In this document: positions 7,621 through 16,682 of the stretch, piece after piece
How positions within the stretch are numbered: position 1 is the first letter of the stretch
How the letters are laid out: the number at the start of each line of letters is the position of its first letter
Assembly: GCA_050945515.1 (NCBI GenBank)
Contig: JBMNTB010000004.1
Location: 45,618-109,617 of the forward strand
Reading direction: 5' to 3'
DNA from: UBA1046 sp050945515
Lineage (GTDB): Bacteria > Bacillota > Clostridia > Saccharofermentanales > DTU023
DNA: 64,000 bases
Program-made: the position numbers and the translations under genes
Notes under the pieces: model-generated
What the model was told of the DNA's origin: nothing
Databases searched by the model: none
The model's input: the letters and a program-made list of their open reading frames with translations, nothing else

Positions 7621-9069
7621 ATGGATATGCAGAAGATGAATCTAACACAAATGGCGAAGGCTTTGCGAGCCGGAGAATTCTCGGCTGTCGAGTTGACCCG
7701 CCACTATTTGGCACAGATCGAAGCCCGGGATAAATCAATCAATGCCTATATCACTGTCACTGCCGACCAGGCACTGGCCCAAGCGGCTCAAGTTGACCGG
7801 GCTCTGATGTCGGGTCAGGACTTGCCGCCTTTGGCCGGCATCCCTCTGGCACTGAAAGATAATATCTGCACTGAGGGAATCCTGACTACGGCAGCTTCGA
7901 AAATGCTCTCTAATTTTGTGCCGCCATACAGCGCCTATGTCTGGCTGAAACTACAGGAACAGATGGGTGTGCTGTTGGGCAAGACTAATCTCGATGAACT
8001 GTCTTTAGGTACAACTACCGAGTCTTCACTTTTCGGGCCGACGAAAAATCCGCTGGACCTCACCCGCATTCCCGGCGGTAGTTCAGGCGGCTCAGCCGCT
8101 GCCGTAGCCGCGGGAACTGCGGCCTACGCTCTCGGCACTGATACCGGCGGCTCTGTACGTCTACCGGCCGCCCATTGCGGACTGGTCGGTATGAGACCGA
8201 CTTACGGCCTCGTCTCCAAGCGTGGCATCATACCTCTGGCTCCCTCTATGGATATGGTAGGCCCCCTGACGCGCAGCCTGGCTGACAATGCCCTGGTTCT
8301 AAATGCCATTGCCGGCCATGATGCCCAGGATGCCACATCCGCAGACAGGGCGATACCGGATTTCAGCGCCGGACTGAGCAAAGGTGTCAACGGCCTGCGC
8401 ATTGGCCTGACCCTTGACCATCTGGAAACCAAAGTCACAGCAGACTTCAAAGCAGCTATCCTCAAAACAGCGGCAGATCTGGAAACATCCGGAGCCAAAA
8501 TCGTCGAGCTGGCCCCACGGCAACTGGAAAGCGCCTTTCCGGTCTATTATCTGCTGTCAAGTGCTGAAGTTTCCTCCGGCCTCGGCCGTTTGGACGGCAT
8601 CCATTATGGCTACCGCAGCTCTGATTATGAAGATCTGGAAGATATTTACTACAACAGTCGCAGCGAAGGCTTTGGCCCGGAGGTTAAGCGCCGCATCATG
8701 CTGGGCAACTTTGTACTCAGCGCCGACTACTATGAAGCTTTCTATGTCAAAGCACAAAAGGTCAGAACTTTCATCAAAAACGAATTTGACAAAATGCTGG
8801 AACAAGTCGATCTGATTTTACTGCCGACAACAACGGATGTTACGCCGAAACTGGGAGCAAAAAAGAGTAAAGAAGATACCCGCAACGTTAATTTTTTCAG
8901 CGTTCTGGCACCTCTAACCGGTCTGCCGGCGCTGTCTGTCCCTACCGGCTCGCGGGTAGAGAATCTGCCGGTCAGCGTACAGCTGATCGGGCCTGCTTTC
9001 AGTGAAGCTCTACTATATCAGGCAGGTGCTGCTATTATGGACGGTACCGGAGAGGAGACTGCACAATGA
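7621..9069 (+). CDS. gatA: Asp-tRNA(Asn)/Glu-tRNA(Gln) amidotransferase subunit A
   Basis: This is the glutaminase subunit, which releases ammonia for transamidation of mischarged tRNA. It belongs to the amidase signature family. The catalytic Lys is in LKDNI (residue about 79), and the Ser-cis-Ser pair lies in GGSSGGSAAAVAAG and the following DTGGSVRLPA. Its 482 residues are the usual length. It starts 3 bases after the aspS-gatC stop and overlaps gatB by 4 bases, so the three genes form one operon and can supply a stoichiometric complex. Confidence 0.97.
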   Translation: MDMQKMNLTQMAKALRAGEFSAVELTRHYLAQIEARDKSINAYITVTADQALAQAAQVDRALMSGQDLPPLAGIPLALKDNICTEGILTTAASKMLSNFVPPYSAYVWLKLQEQMGVLLGKTNLDELSLGTTTESSLFGPTKNPLDLTRIPGGSSGGSAAAVAAGTAAYALGTDTGGSVRLPAAHCGLVGMRPTYGLVSKRGIIPLAPSMDMVGPLTRSLADNALVLNAIAGHDAQDATSADRAIPDFSAGLSKGVNGLRIGLTLDHLETKVTADFKAAILKTAADLETSGAKIVELAPRQLESAFPVYYLLSSAEVSSGLGRLDGIHYGYRSSDYEDLEDIYYNSRSEGFGPEVKRRIMLGNFVLSADYYEAFYVKAQKVRTFIKNEFDKMLEQVDLILLPTTTDVTPKLGAKKSKEDTRNVNFFSVLAPLTGLPALSVPTGSRVENLPVSVQLIGPAFSEALLYQAGAAIMDGTGEETAQ

Positions 9070-10505
9070 CTAAATATGAAGCGGTCATCGGGCTCGAAGT
9101 GCATGTCGAGCTGATGACGGAGCGCAAGATCACCTGTTATTGCAAAAATGAATTCGGAGCTGAACCGAATGTCAATACCTGCCCGATTTGCCTCGGCATG
9201 CCCGGAGCACTGCCGATGTTAAACCGCCAAGCGCTGGAATTTGCCATCAAAGCCGGCCTGGCCTGTCATTGTGAGATTGCACCCTACTCGCAGATGGAGC
9301 GCAAGAATTACTTTTATCCCGATCTGCCCAAAGCCTATCAGATCACCCAGGGTCAGCACCCGCTCTGTATCGGCGGCTATCTCGACATTGAGACCCGCGC
9401 CGGCAAAAAGCGCGTTCGTCTCAATCGCATTCATATCGAAGAAGATGCCGGCAAGCTCATCCATCTGGAAGGCGAAGGCACCCTGGTCGATCTCAACCGC
9501 GCCGGTGTTCCCTTGATTGAAATCGTCACCGAGCCTGATCTGAGCTCGCCTGAAGAAGTCGATGCCTTCTTGCGCAAGATCCGCGCCATGGTACAGTACA
9601 CCGGTGTCTCAGACGGCCGGATGGACCGCGGCTCCATGCGCTGTGATGTCAATCTCTCTATCCGCCCGGCAGGCACGGAGGAACTGGGCACCCGCACAGA
9701 GATGAAGAATCTCAACTCTTTCAATTTCGTGACGAAGGCGCTTGAGCATGAATATCAGCGACAGGTCGAAATCCTCGAATCCGGCGGCGTGATCGAGCAG
9801 GAGACCAGGCGCTTCGACTCAGCTACCGGCACTTCCTCTTCTTTGCGCAGCAAGGAAGATGCCACGGACTACCGTTACTTCCCCGATCCTGATCTGGTAC
9901 CGATCCTAGTCAGCCCGGAAGAAGTGGCCGCCATCCGGGCCACGATTCCCCGCCTGCCCGACGTCCGGATCGCAGAATATGTTGAACGTTGGGAACTCCC
10001 CGAATACGATGCCAATCTCCTGACCAATGACATCAGGATTGCCGATTTCTTTGAAGAAGCAGCTGTACACACGAACTATCCCAAGATCGCAGCCAATCTG
10101 ATCATTGCCGATCTGCTGCCGGGACTGGCTGAAGAAGGCGATGTACCGCTGGCACCCGAACAGCTGTCGGTTTTATCCGATTTGCTGGGAACAGAAGAGA
10201 TCAATAGCAATACCGGGCGCAAAGTCTTCAAGACCATGATCAGCTCTCAGGATCAGATTGATCCCCTCGCCTATGTCGAAGAGCATCAGCTCAAACAGAT
10301 TAATGATCCTGAAATACTGGCAGGCTATGTCACAGAAGCCCTGTCCGCCAGTGCCAAAGCAGTCAAAGACTACCGCAGGGGTAAGGAAGCCGCTCTCAGA
10401 TCAATTATCGGCCAGGTGATGCGAGCCACCTCCGGCCGGGCCAATCCCATCCTGACGGAAGAGATGATCAAAGACAAGATCGCCGCCCTGCCCGAGCCTG
10501 AGTAA
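9066..10505 (+). CDS. gatB: Asp-tRNA(Asn)/Glu-tRNA(Gln) amidotransferase subunit B
   Basis: This is the tRNA-binding, ATP-dependent kinase/transamidase subunit. It begins with the typical YEAVIGLEVHVEL and has the Zn-binding cysteines (CYCKNEF, CPICLGMPG), the segment RKNYFYPDLPKAYQI and, at the C-terminal end, the helical and YqeY-like tail domain that contacts the tRNA elbow. Its 479 residues are complete. The start overlaps the gatA stop. It is the last gene of the operon; only 14 bases separate it from the convergent potassium transporter gene, with no clear terminator between them. Confidence 0.97.
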   Translation: MTKYEAVIGLEVHVELMTERKITCYCKNEFGAEPNVNTCPICLGMPGALPMLNRQALEFAIKAGLACHCEIAPYSQMERKNYFYPDLPKAYQITQGQHPLCIGGYLDIETRAGKKRVRLNRIHIEEDAGKLIHLEGEGTLVDLNRAGVPLIEIVTEPDLSSPEEVDAFLRKIRAMVQYTGVSDGRMDRGSMRCDVNLSIRPAGTEELGTRTEMKNLNSFNFVTKALEHEYQRQVEILESGGVIEQETRRFDSATGTSSSLRSKEDATDYRYFPDPDLVPILVSPEEVAAIRATIPRLPDVRIAEYVERWELPEYDANLLTNDIRIADFFEEAAVHTNYPKIAANLIIADLLPGLAEEGDVPLAPEQLSVLSDLLGTEEINSNTGRKVFKTMISSQDQIDPLAYVEEHQLKQINDPEILAGYVTEALSASAKAVKDYRRGKEAALRSIIGQVMRATSGRANPILTEEMIKDKIAALPEPE

Positions 10506-10519
10506 AACCGATTTTGCAA

Positions 10520-11929
10520 TTATCCTAACAGAATATCTGCTTCGGGGTAAATAACCCGGCTGGGTTCTTCTTGTCTGCTCAGGCTGAGCGCAAAGGAGAT
10601 AGGGCCGACGCGACCGATGAACATGCAAAAGACCAGTACCAGGCGCGAGGTCAGATGCAGTATCGGCGTGCCGAAGGCGGTCAGACCGACCGTGCCGAAA
10701 GCCGATCCCACCTCGAACATGATGTCGAGAAAAGAAAGCTGCTGATTGCCGATTATCTCATTCTCCAGGATAGAAATTGCTACTGTCGCTGAGAGTATGA
10801 TCAGCAAGGACAGGGCAAAAATTGTACTGGCACGTCTGGCAGTTGATTTGCGGATATAGTGCTTAGACATAATAATCGATGGTTGCCGGCGAATATCAGA
10901 GATAATACCGGAAGCTACAGCGGCCATTGTAGTGACTTTAATGCCGCCGCCGGTGCTGGCCGGAGCAGCGCCAATGAACATCAGGGCCACAGTTAGAAAT
11001 TTTGAACTATCAGCCAGGCTCATCTGATCAATACTATTAAAGCCCGCTGTTCGGGTAGATACACTTTGGAAAATGGCAGCAAACGGCTGTTGATACCAGG
11101 GCAAATTGCCCAATGCTGTGGCTGAACTCGTATTCCTGAACTCCAGCAGCCAGTACAAAACAGCTCCTGACAGGATCAAAATGGTTGTCATTTTAAGTAC
11201 CAGCCTACTGTGGAACAACAGCTTGTTTCCCCGCTTGCGCGTGAAAATATTAAACCAGACCATGAAACCGAGACCACCGGACACAATCAGAACTGCCGTC
11301 ACCATGAGAATAATAGGATCATGATTGAAGGCAGTAAGACTGACAAAACCGCCGTTGTCGGCATTGCCATGGAGATCGAAGCCGGCGTTGCAAAATGCCG
11401 AAACAGCGTGAAATAATCCTTTCCAGATCGCTGCCGAACCGTAATATGGCCAAAAACGCCAGATCAGCAATATAGCACCAATACTTTCCGCGGTCAGAGT
11501 AAAACCGATGATCCAACGCAATAGCTTGGTCAATTCGACCCAACCCGGACTGGAGGTACTTTCCCGGGCCAGCTCAATTTGACGCCAGGATTGAACTTTA
11601 GAAAAGAAAGTATAGAAAGCACCGACAATAGTCGCCAGACCCAGACCACCAACTTGAATCAGTAGCAAAATGATAGCCTGACCGGCAGTTGACCAGTAAG
11701 TGCCGGTATCTACCACCACAAGCCCTGTCACACAGGTGGCGGAAGTCGAAGTAAACAAAGTCACACCGGGGCTTGTCCACTGTCCCGCTGCGCTGGCAAA
11801 AGGAAAGACCAGCAACACTGTACCAGTGAGAATAACCGTCGCAAAGGAAATCACAATCAACCGCACCGGATTGCTCAGCAGTTTTTCCAGCCGGGACTTC
11901 TGTTTGGATCTGATGTGCAACAAAGGCAT
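10520..11929 (-). CDS. Trk/Ktr-type potassium transporter, membrane subunit
   Basis: A TrkH/KtrB superfamily potassium channel-like transporter of 469 residues. The four selectivity-filter segments, each with the essential Gly, are visible: CVTGLVVVD, CNAGFDLH, RTAGFNSID and GTVGLTAFG. Its length and sequence are nearer to KtrB/NtpJ than to E. coli TrkH. Two nucleotide-binding TrkA-like genes lie directly upstream (gaps of 2 and 11 bases), so the three genes form one uptake unit. A cyclic di-AMP receptor gene (darA) lies elsewhere in the window; control of potassium uptake by that nucleotide is plausible in this phylum but not shown here. Confidence 0.93.
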   Translation of the reverse strand: MPLLHIRSKQKSRLEKLLSNPVRLIVISFATVILTGTVLLVFPFASAAGQWTSPGVTLFTSTSATCVTGLVVVDTGTYWSTAGQAIILLLIQVGGLGLATIVGAFYTFFSKVQSWRQIELARESTSSPGWVELTKLLRWIIGFTLTAESIGAILLIWRFWPYYGSAAIWKGLFHAVSAFCNAGFDLHGNADNGGFVSLTAFNHDPIILMVTAVLIVSGGLGFMVWFNIFTRKRGNKLLFHSRLVLKMTTILILSGAVLYWLLEFRNTSSATALGNLPWYQQPFAAIFQSVSTRTAGFNSIDQMSLADSSKFLTVALMFIGAAPASTGGGIKVTTMAAVASGIISDIRRQPSIIMSKHYIRKSTARRASTIFALSLLIILSATVAISILENEIIGNQQLSFLDIMFEVGSAFGTVGLTAFGTPILHLTSRLVLVFCMFIGRVGPISFALSLSRQEEPSRVIYPEADILLG

Positions 11930-11931
11930 GA

Positions 11932-12612
11932 TTATATATCCTCTACTGCCACCATCTCAGCATAGATAGCATCGTAGTCCTCGCCTCCGGCCACTAAAAA
12001 CAGCTGGTCACCGGCCTGCATAACACTACTGCCCCGGGGAACCTCAGCCTGACCGTCCTTATGAACAATATAAACAACTTTGGTCTGGCCGGGGAAATCA
12101 TATTCCGCCAATACCTTCCCCACCGCCTGTGAACTGGGTGACAGCTCAATTTCCAAGATATTGATCTCTTGATTAGGAATACTGTACACGACCCGCATAC
12201 CCTCCCAGGCGATATCCTGTTCGATAATATCGGCTAGAATAAGTGCCCGACTATAGACCAGGTCAACCTTAAGCAGCTGAAACAACTCCGTATTGGCGGG
12301 ATTATTCACATGTGCGACTGTATTGCGCACGTCAAACACAGTTTTTGCAATATGGCATCCGACCAGATTATCCTCATCCTTGCCTGTAACGGCGATATAA
12401 TAGTCCGCCTTCAAGCAATCGGCCTCAGCCAAAACTTTAAGATCAGTGCCATCGCCGTGCAGAACCCTTACCGTTTCAAATTGGCTGGCGATCTCCGCAC
12501 TCACTTCTTCAATCTGTTCGATCAGCGTGATATCGTAGCCATTATCATTTTTGATCAGAGTCTCAATCAGATAATGTGCTAATTTGCCGCCGCCTACAAT
12601 AATAATTCTCAT
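11932..12612 (-). CDS. TrkA-type potassium uptake regulatory subunit (first of two)
   Basis: A soluble RCK-type regulator of 226 residues. The N-terminal half is a Rossmann fold that binds NAD(H) or ATP (IIVGGGKLAHYLIETL, with acidic Glu at the end of strand 2). The C-terminal half is a TrkA_C domain (about residues 140-220). It would form an octameric gating ring below the membrane subunit encoded 2 bases downstream. Close to it is a second, more distant TrkA-like protein, so the ring may be a hetero-oligomer. Confidence 0.9.
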   Translation of the reverse strand: MRIIIVGGGKLAHYLIETLIKNDNGYDITLIEQIEEVSAEIASQFETVRVLHGDGTDLKVLAEADCLKADYYIAVTGKDEDNLVGCHIAKTVFDVRNTVAHVNNPANTELFQLLKVDLVYSRALILADIIEQDIAWEGMRVVYSIPNQEINILEIELSPSSQAVGKVLAEYDFPGQTKVVYIVHKDGQAEVPRGSSVMQAGDQLFLVAGGEDYDAIYAEMVAVEDI

Positions 12613-12623
12613 CTCAGCAGCTC

Positions 12624-13232
12624 CTAATTCAGATCCGCCATGATGATCTGATCCCCGGCCTTGAGGATCAGTTCAGCGGAAAGTGGTAAAGTTCTATTCT
12701 GACGACGAATACCAAAGATAATCTGATCTGAAGCGGACTGGACGTCCGCAATCTTCGAACCAACCAGTTCTTCCGGCACATCGACCAAAGAATAAGTGAC
12801 AGTATTATTAAACAGCCGGTGCTGCATTACTGTTTCTTCATCATCCATTGAACTCAGAAAAGCAGCGACAGTAAATTTCGTCGAGGAAATTGTTTGCATG
12901 CCCAGAGCCTGAAAAACATCTTTTTTCTGGGGATTATATAGTCTGGTCAGTACTCGAGGCACAGCAAAAATCTTGGTCGCAACCCAAGTGGCCATAATAT
13001 TGATATTATCGGAATCGGCCACACAACAGACGACATCCGCTGTCTCGATTTGTGCCCTGCGGAGAACTTCCTTGTCCGTCATATCGCCGAGGATTTTGAC
13101 GCAGGGGATATGCTCTGCCAGCCGCAAGGATTCCGGCTTGATATCGACGAGGATGACCTGGTCATCTCGGTCCAGAAGCGCGGTGGCCAGTTCCCTGCCC
13201 AATTTCCCGGCGCCAATAATCAATACTTGCAT
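12624..13232 (-). CDS. TrkA-type potassium uptake regulatory subunit (second of two)
   Basis: A 202-residue RCK protein with an intact GxGxxG motif (LIIGAGKLGRELATALL), the acidic ligand residue (VDIKPE) and a C-terminal TrkA_C domain. It is the first gene of the potassium operon and lies 11 bases upstream of the other TrkA-like gene. Two different TrkA proteins with one membrane subunit is less common than a single TrkA/KtrA partner. The upstream gap to speB is only 47 bases, so a shared transcript with the polyamine genes is possible. Confidence 0.9.
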   Translation of the reverse strand: MQVLIIGAGKLGRELATALLDRDDQVILVDIKPESLRLAEHIPCVKILGDMTDKEVLRRAQIETADVVCCVADSDNINIMATWVATKIFAVPRVLTRLYNPQKKDVFQALGMQTISSTKFTVAAFLSSMDDEETVMQHRLFNNTVTYSLVDVPEELVGSKIADVQSASDQIIFGIRRQNRTLPLSAELILKAGDQIIMADLN

Positions 13233-13279
13233 ATAAAATTGCTACTCCTTAACGAATTACCTTATGACAAATTTTAGCA

Positions 13280-14122
13280 CTATTGCGCCAAAAGTAGCAG
13301 TTCCCGCAAGAGAGTGCAGCCCACAATGGTAGAAACACCGCTGCTATCGAGCTGAGGCGCAAGCTCAACCAGATCAAAGCCAACCAGGTTCACGCCCCGG
13401 AGCGACAGCAGTGCCGTCAGCAGCTCCCTGAAGCTGACACCACCGGGCTCGGGCGTTCCGGTCCCGGGCAAAATTGAAGGATCCAGCACATCCAGATCTA
13501 AAGTCAGATAAACCGGTCTGGCGCCCAGCTGCATTTTCAATGCAGCCAGATCGGCCAGCGAGAAAGGATGAAAATCCAAATTTGCCGCCGCGAAGGCAAA
13601 TTCTTCTTTCAGGCCCGATCTGACACCGAAACTATGGATCACAGTACCGGCCTCTTCATGAATCCGCCGCAAAACAGTGGCATGTGAATACTTAGAGCCA
13701 AGATATTCTTCCCTGAGATCAGCATGAGCATCGAGATGAATGATATGCAATTCAGGATACTTAGTCAGCAGTGCTCGCACAACTGCTAAGCTGAGCAGAT
13801 GTTCACCGCCGATCATAACCGGCATTTTTTCCTGCTTGACTACTGACAGCACATATTCTTCAATCAGCTGCAAAGCAACACAGGGATCGCCAAAGGGAAG
13901 TTCCAGGTCCCCTGCATCATGTAAAGGCAAGGAGAGCTCTTGCTCCTGATAAGGACTGTAATACTCAATGCCATAAGCGGCTTCCCGCATAGCGGAAGGC
14001 CCAAAGCGCGAGCCGGGGCGGAAAGAAGCAGTGCCGTCATAAGGAGCACCGAAGATGATCTGCTCCGCCGCCGCCAAATCCGTCTCCAGATCAAAGAAAT
14101 TGGGAACTTTCGGTTTATTCAT
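13280..14122 (-). CDS. speB: Agmatinase
   Basis: An arginase/agmatinase family ureohydrolase of 280 residues that splits agmatine into putrescine and urea. The binuclear manganese ligands are all visible: GGEHLLSL, HLDAHADLREEY and LDLDVLDPSILPGTGTPEPGG. It follows speE by 110 bases in the same direction and completes the route arginine to agmatine to putrescine. The segment YSPYQEQ near residue 53 fits agmatinases rather than arginases, and the operon context supports this. Confidence 0.93.
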   Translation of the reverse strand: MNKPKVPNFFDLETDLAAAEQIIFGAPYDGTASFRPGSRFGPSAMREAAYGIEYYSPYQEQELSLPLHDAGDLELPFGDPCVALQLIEEYVLSVVKQEKMPVMIGGEHLLSLAVVRALLTKYPELHIIHLDAHADLREEYLGSKYSHATVLRRIHEEAGTVIHSFGVRSGLKEEFAFAAANLDFHPFSLADLAALKMQLGARPVYLTLDLDVLDPSILPGTGTPEPGGVSFRELLTALLSLRGVNLVGFDLVELAPQLDSSGVSTIVGCTLLRELLLLAQ

Positions 14123-14232
14123 CTCATACCTCTAAACCACTTGTAACACTATCAAAACAGCCGGCAGCCTTCTGAAGCCAACCGCCGACACCTCAAGGAT
14201 ATCACTACTTGAGCAAAATCGTTCGCCACTGA

Positions 14233-15111
14233 TTACTCTACACCCGACTCCAGCAATTCCTTGACATAGGTCGGCAGCTGAAAGCAGCCGGTATGGAGAT
14301 CCGTATTGTAGTAGCGCGTATACAAGCCTCTGGCATTCCAGCGCTCGGCATCAAAATCCTGCAAGGGATCCCAACGCTTGGAAGCAAAACCAAAGAGCCA
14401 GTGTCCCGAGGGATAGCATGGGATATGAGCCTGATAGACGCGGACCAGCGGGAAAGTCGCTGTCAGGCGCTGATAAATCAGCCTGGCCTCTTCTGCATCA
14501 GCCGGATAAAAAGGGCTCTCATGCTGGTTGACCAGAATACCGTCTGCGCGCAGAGCGCGGTGGCAATTACCATAAAACTCTTTGGTAAACAGACTTTCAC
14601 CGGGTCCAAAGGGATCGGTGGAATCAATCACGATCAGATCGTATTTATCAGTATTATGGCGAACAAATTTTAAGCCATCGGCAAAAATCAGGTTGAGCCG
14701 GGGATCGTCATAGGCGGCAGCGACCTGCGGCAGAAAACGCCGGCATTGATTAACAACCTCGCTGTCTATTTCCACCATATCGATCTGCTCAATCTCCGGA
14801 TAGCGGCAGAGTTCCCGCAAAGATCCGCCATCTCCGCCGCCGATCAAGAGGACATTTTGCACTTTAGGATGTACTGCCATCGGAACATGAATGATCATAT
14901 CGTGATAAATAAACTCATCTTTTTCCGTCAGCATGACCAGGCCGTCCAACGTCAATACCCGACCGAAAGTCGGAGTCTCAAAGATTTCGATTGCTTGAAA
15001 CTCGCTTTGCATAGCGACCAATTCGCGAGTAACTCTCATACCCAACCGAGTATTTTCGTCATGATACTCGGCAAACCACAATTCCTTAGTCATCTTTGTT
15101 CTCCTTCCCAT
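14233..15111 (-). CDS. speE: Spermidine synthase
   Basis: An aminopropyltransferase of 292 residues that moves an aminopropyl group from decarboxylated S-adenosylmethionine to putrescine. Conserved blocks are LDGLVMLTEKDEFIYHDMIIH, LLIGGGDGGSLRE (cofactor binding) and VIDSTDPFGPGESLFTKEFY with the catalytic Asp. The start overlaps the stop of the upstream decarboxylase gene by one base. An upstream ATG 12 bases earlier gives the reported start; the start MTKELWF at 15096 is also plausible. It belongs to the speD-speA-speE-speB operon. Confidence 0.95.
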   Translation of the reverse strand: MGRRTKMTKELWFAEYHDENTRLGMRVTRELVAMQSEFQAIEIFETPTFGRVLTLDGLVMLTEKDEFIYHDMIIHVPMAVHPKVQNVLLIGGGDGGSLRELCRYPEIEQIDMVEIDSEVVNQCRRFLPQVAAAYDDPRLNLIFADGLKFVRHNTDKYDLIVIDSTDPFGPGESLFTKEFYGNCHRALRADGILVNQHESPFYPADAEEARLIYQRLTATFPLVRVYQAHIPCYPSGHWLFGFASKRWDPLQDFDAERWNARGLYTRYYNTDLHTGCFQLPTYVKELLESGVE

Positions 15112-16682
15112 TACAGCCTGACCACATGCAGATACTCGACTTTGTCATCCTCAGTGCCGGTCAGCAGACTGCCTTTTGCTCTGGCATATTCTATATAATC
15201 TATAACATCTTTGGTAACTTTTTCGCCCGGCGCCAGAATCGGAATCCCCGGGGGATAACACATAATTGACTCCGCAGCAATTCTGCCCTCGGCTGCCAGA
15301 AGCGGCAACAGATCTGTCTTGGCGTAGAAAGCTTCGGCCGGCGTCATCTCGACGATCGGCTTGACATATTCATTGGCCAGCAGACCGGACGGCTCTTTGC
15401 CATAGCGCTCCAGAATCTCTACCAGAGCGGCAATCAAGCGTTCAATTACCACAGCCCGATCACCTACCGAGATGATGGCCAGGAAATTCCCCAGATCACC
15501 GAACTCAACCTGAATATCGTACTCATCCCGCAGCAGATCGTGCACTTCAATGCCGGCCAGACCGATAGAGCGCGTATGCACTGACAGCTTGGTCAGATCA
15601 AATTCATAAAAGGCATCTCCGTCCGTCTTCTCATTGCTGAAAGCATCATAGCCGCCGATCTGATTGATCTCCGACCTGGCATAATTGGCCAGCTTGATAA
15701 CCCGATCATAGATTTCCCGGCCCTTGAACGCCAACAATCTCCTGGTCAAATCCAGAGACACCATCAGCAGATAAGAAGCGCTGGTCGTCTGGGATAGATT
15801 GACAATCTGACGAATATAGCCGGCGTCGCTCCTAACGCCTTCGCCTAATAAAAGCAACGAACTTTGCGTCAATGATCCTCCGGTCTTGTGCAAAGAGACC
15901 GCCGCCATATCCGCTCCCGCCTCCATGGCCGAAACGGGGAGGTCGGGGCTGAAATGGAAATGAGTGCCGTGCGCTTCATCGACCAGCACCCTCATACCGG
16001 CCTCATGTGCCAACCGGGTGATCTCTTTCAGATTGGAACAAACACCGTAATAAGTCGGATGATTGACCAGGACGGCTTTGGCCTTGGGATGCTCACGGAT
16101 TGTCTTCGCGATCTCCGCCGGAGACATGCCCAGAGGAATGCCCAATCCTGTGTGCACGCCCGGATTGACATAGACCGGTGTCCCTCGGGCCAGAATCAGA
16201 GAATTGATCACACTGCGATGGACATTGCGCGGCAGAATCAGCTCATCTCCCGGATTCAGCGAAGACAAGATCATGCCCTGGATGGCACTGCTGGTACCAT
16301 TGACCATGAAAAAGGCATCCGCCGCCCGGAAAGCCTGGGCCGTCAGGACTTCAGCTTCTCTGATTACGGACGTGGGATGGATAAGACTATCCACCATTTT
16401 CATGGAGTTGACATCCACGGTCAGGCAGTCTTCACCCAGATAGGCCCGCAAGTCGGGATTGCCCCGTCCCTGTTTATGTCCTGGCACATCAAAGGGCACG
16501 ATGCGCTTGCTGCGGTAGAGACTCACAGCCTCGTACAAAGGCGCTTTGGCCTGGGGATTGCCTGGGTATAGTGCTTCATAATCAGGCATCTCGTTGCCCT
16601 GACCGAGCAGAGTACCGTTAAGAATCCGGCGCAATCTCTCCGGCGGCACAGGGCGAGCTTTTCCGGATTCAGTCATAGACAT
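15111..16682 (-). CDS. speA: Orn/Lys/Arg decarboxylase, probably arginine decarboxylase
   Basis: A fold type I PLP decarboxylase of 523 residues. The active-site Lys is in SLHKTGGSLTQSS and is preceded by VDEAHGTHFHF, which stacks on the cofactor. The C-terminal domain contains the conserved YPPGIPILAPGE. An N-terminal extension of about 40 residues precedes the family start (LYEAVSLY). As agmatinase follows in the same operon, arginine is the most likely substrate; sequence alone leaves lysine and ornithine open. The start overlaps speD by 14 bases. A second paralogue lies at 34175-35602. Confidence 0.9.
   Translation of the reverse strand: MSMTESGKARPVPPERLRRILNGTLLGQGNEMPDYEALYPGNPQAKAPLYEAVSLYRSKRIVPFDVPGHKQGRGNPDLRAYLGEDCLTVDVNSMKMVDSLIHPTSVIREAEVLTAQAFRAADAFFMVNGTSSAIQGMILSSLNPGDELILPRNVHRSVINSLILARGTPVYVNPGVHTGLGIPLGMSPAEIAKTIREHPKAKAVLVNHPTYYGVCSNLKEITRLAHEAGMRVLVDEAHGTHFHFSPDLPVSAMEAGADMAAVSLHKTGGSLTQSSLLLLGEGVRSDAGYIRQIVNLSQTTSASYLLMVSLDLTRRLLAFKGREIYDRVIKLANYARSEINQIGGYDAFSNEKTDGDAFYEFDLTKLSVHTRSIGLAGIEVHDLLRDEYDIQVEFGDLGNFLAIISVGDRAVVIERLIAALVEILERYGKEPSGLLANEYVKPIVEMTPAEAFYAKTDLLPLLAAEGRIAAESIMCYPPGIPILAPGEKVTKDVIDYIEYARAKGSLLTGTEDDKVEYLHVVRL

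Noticed and set aside
14192..14213. Inverted repeat CTCAAG/CTTGAG between speE and speB as a terminator
   Set aside because: It has only six base pairs and no T-run on the minus strand, and the genes on both sides belong to the same pathway, so it is not called a terminator.
15888..16571. A 227-codon plus-strand frame inside the arginine decarboxylase gene
   Set aside because: It is rich in Arg, His and Gln, as expected for an antisense shadow of the decarboxylase, and has no family pattern.
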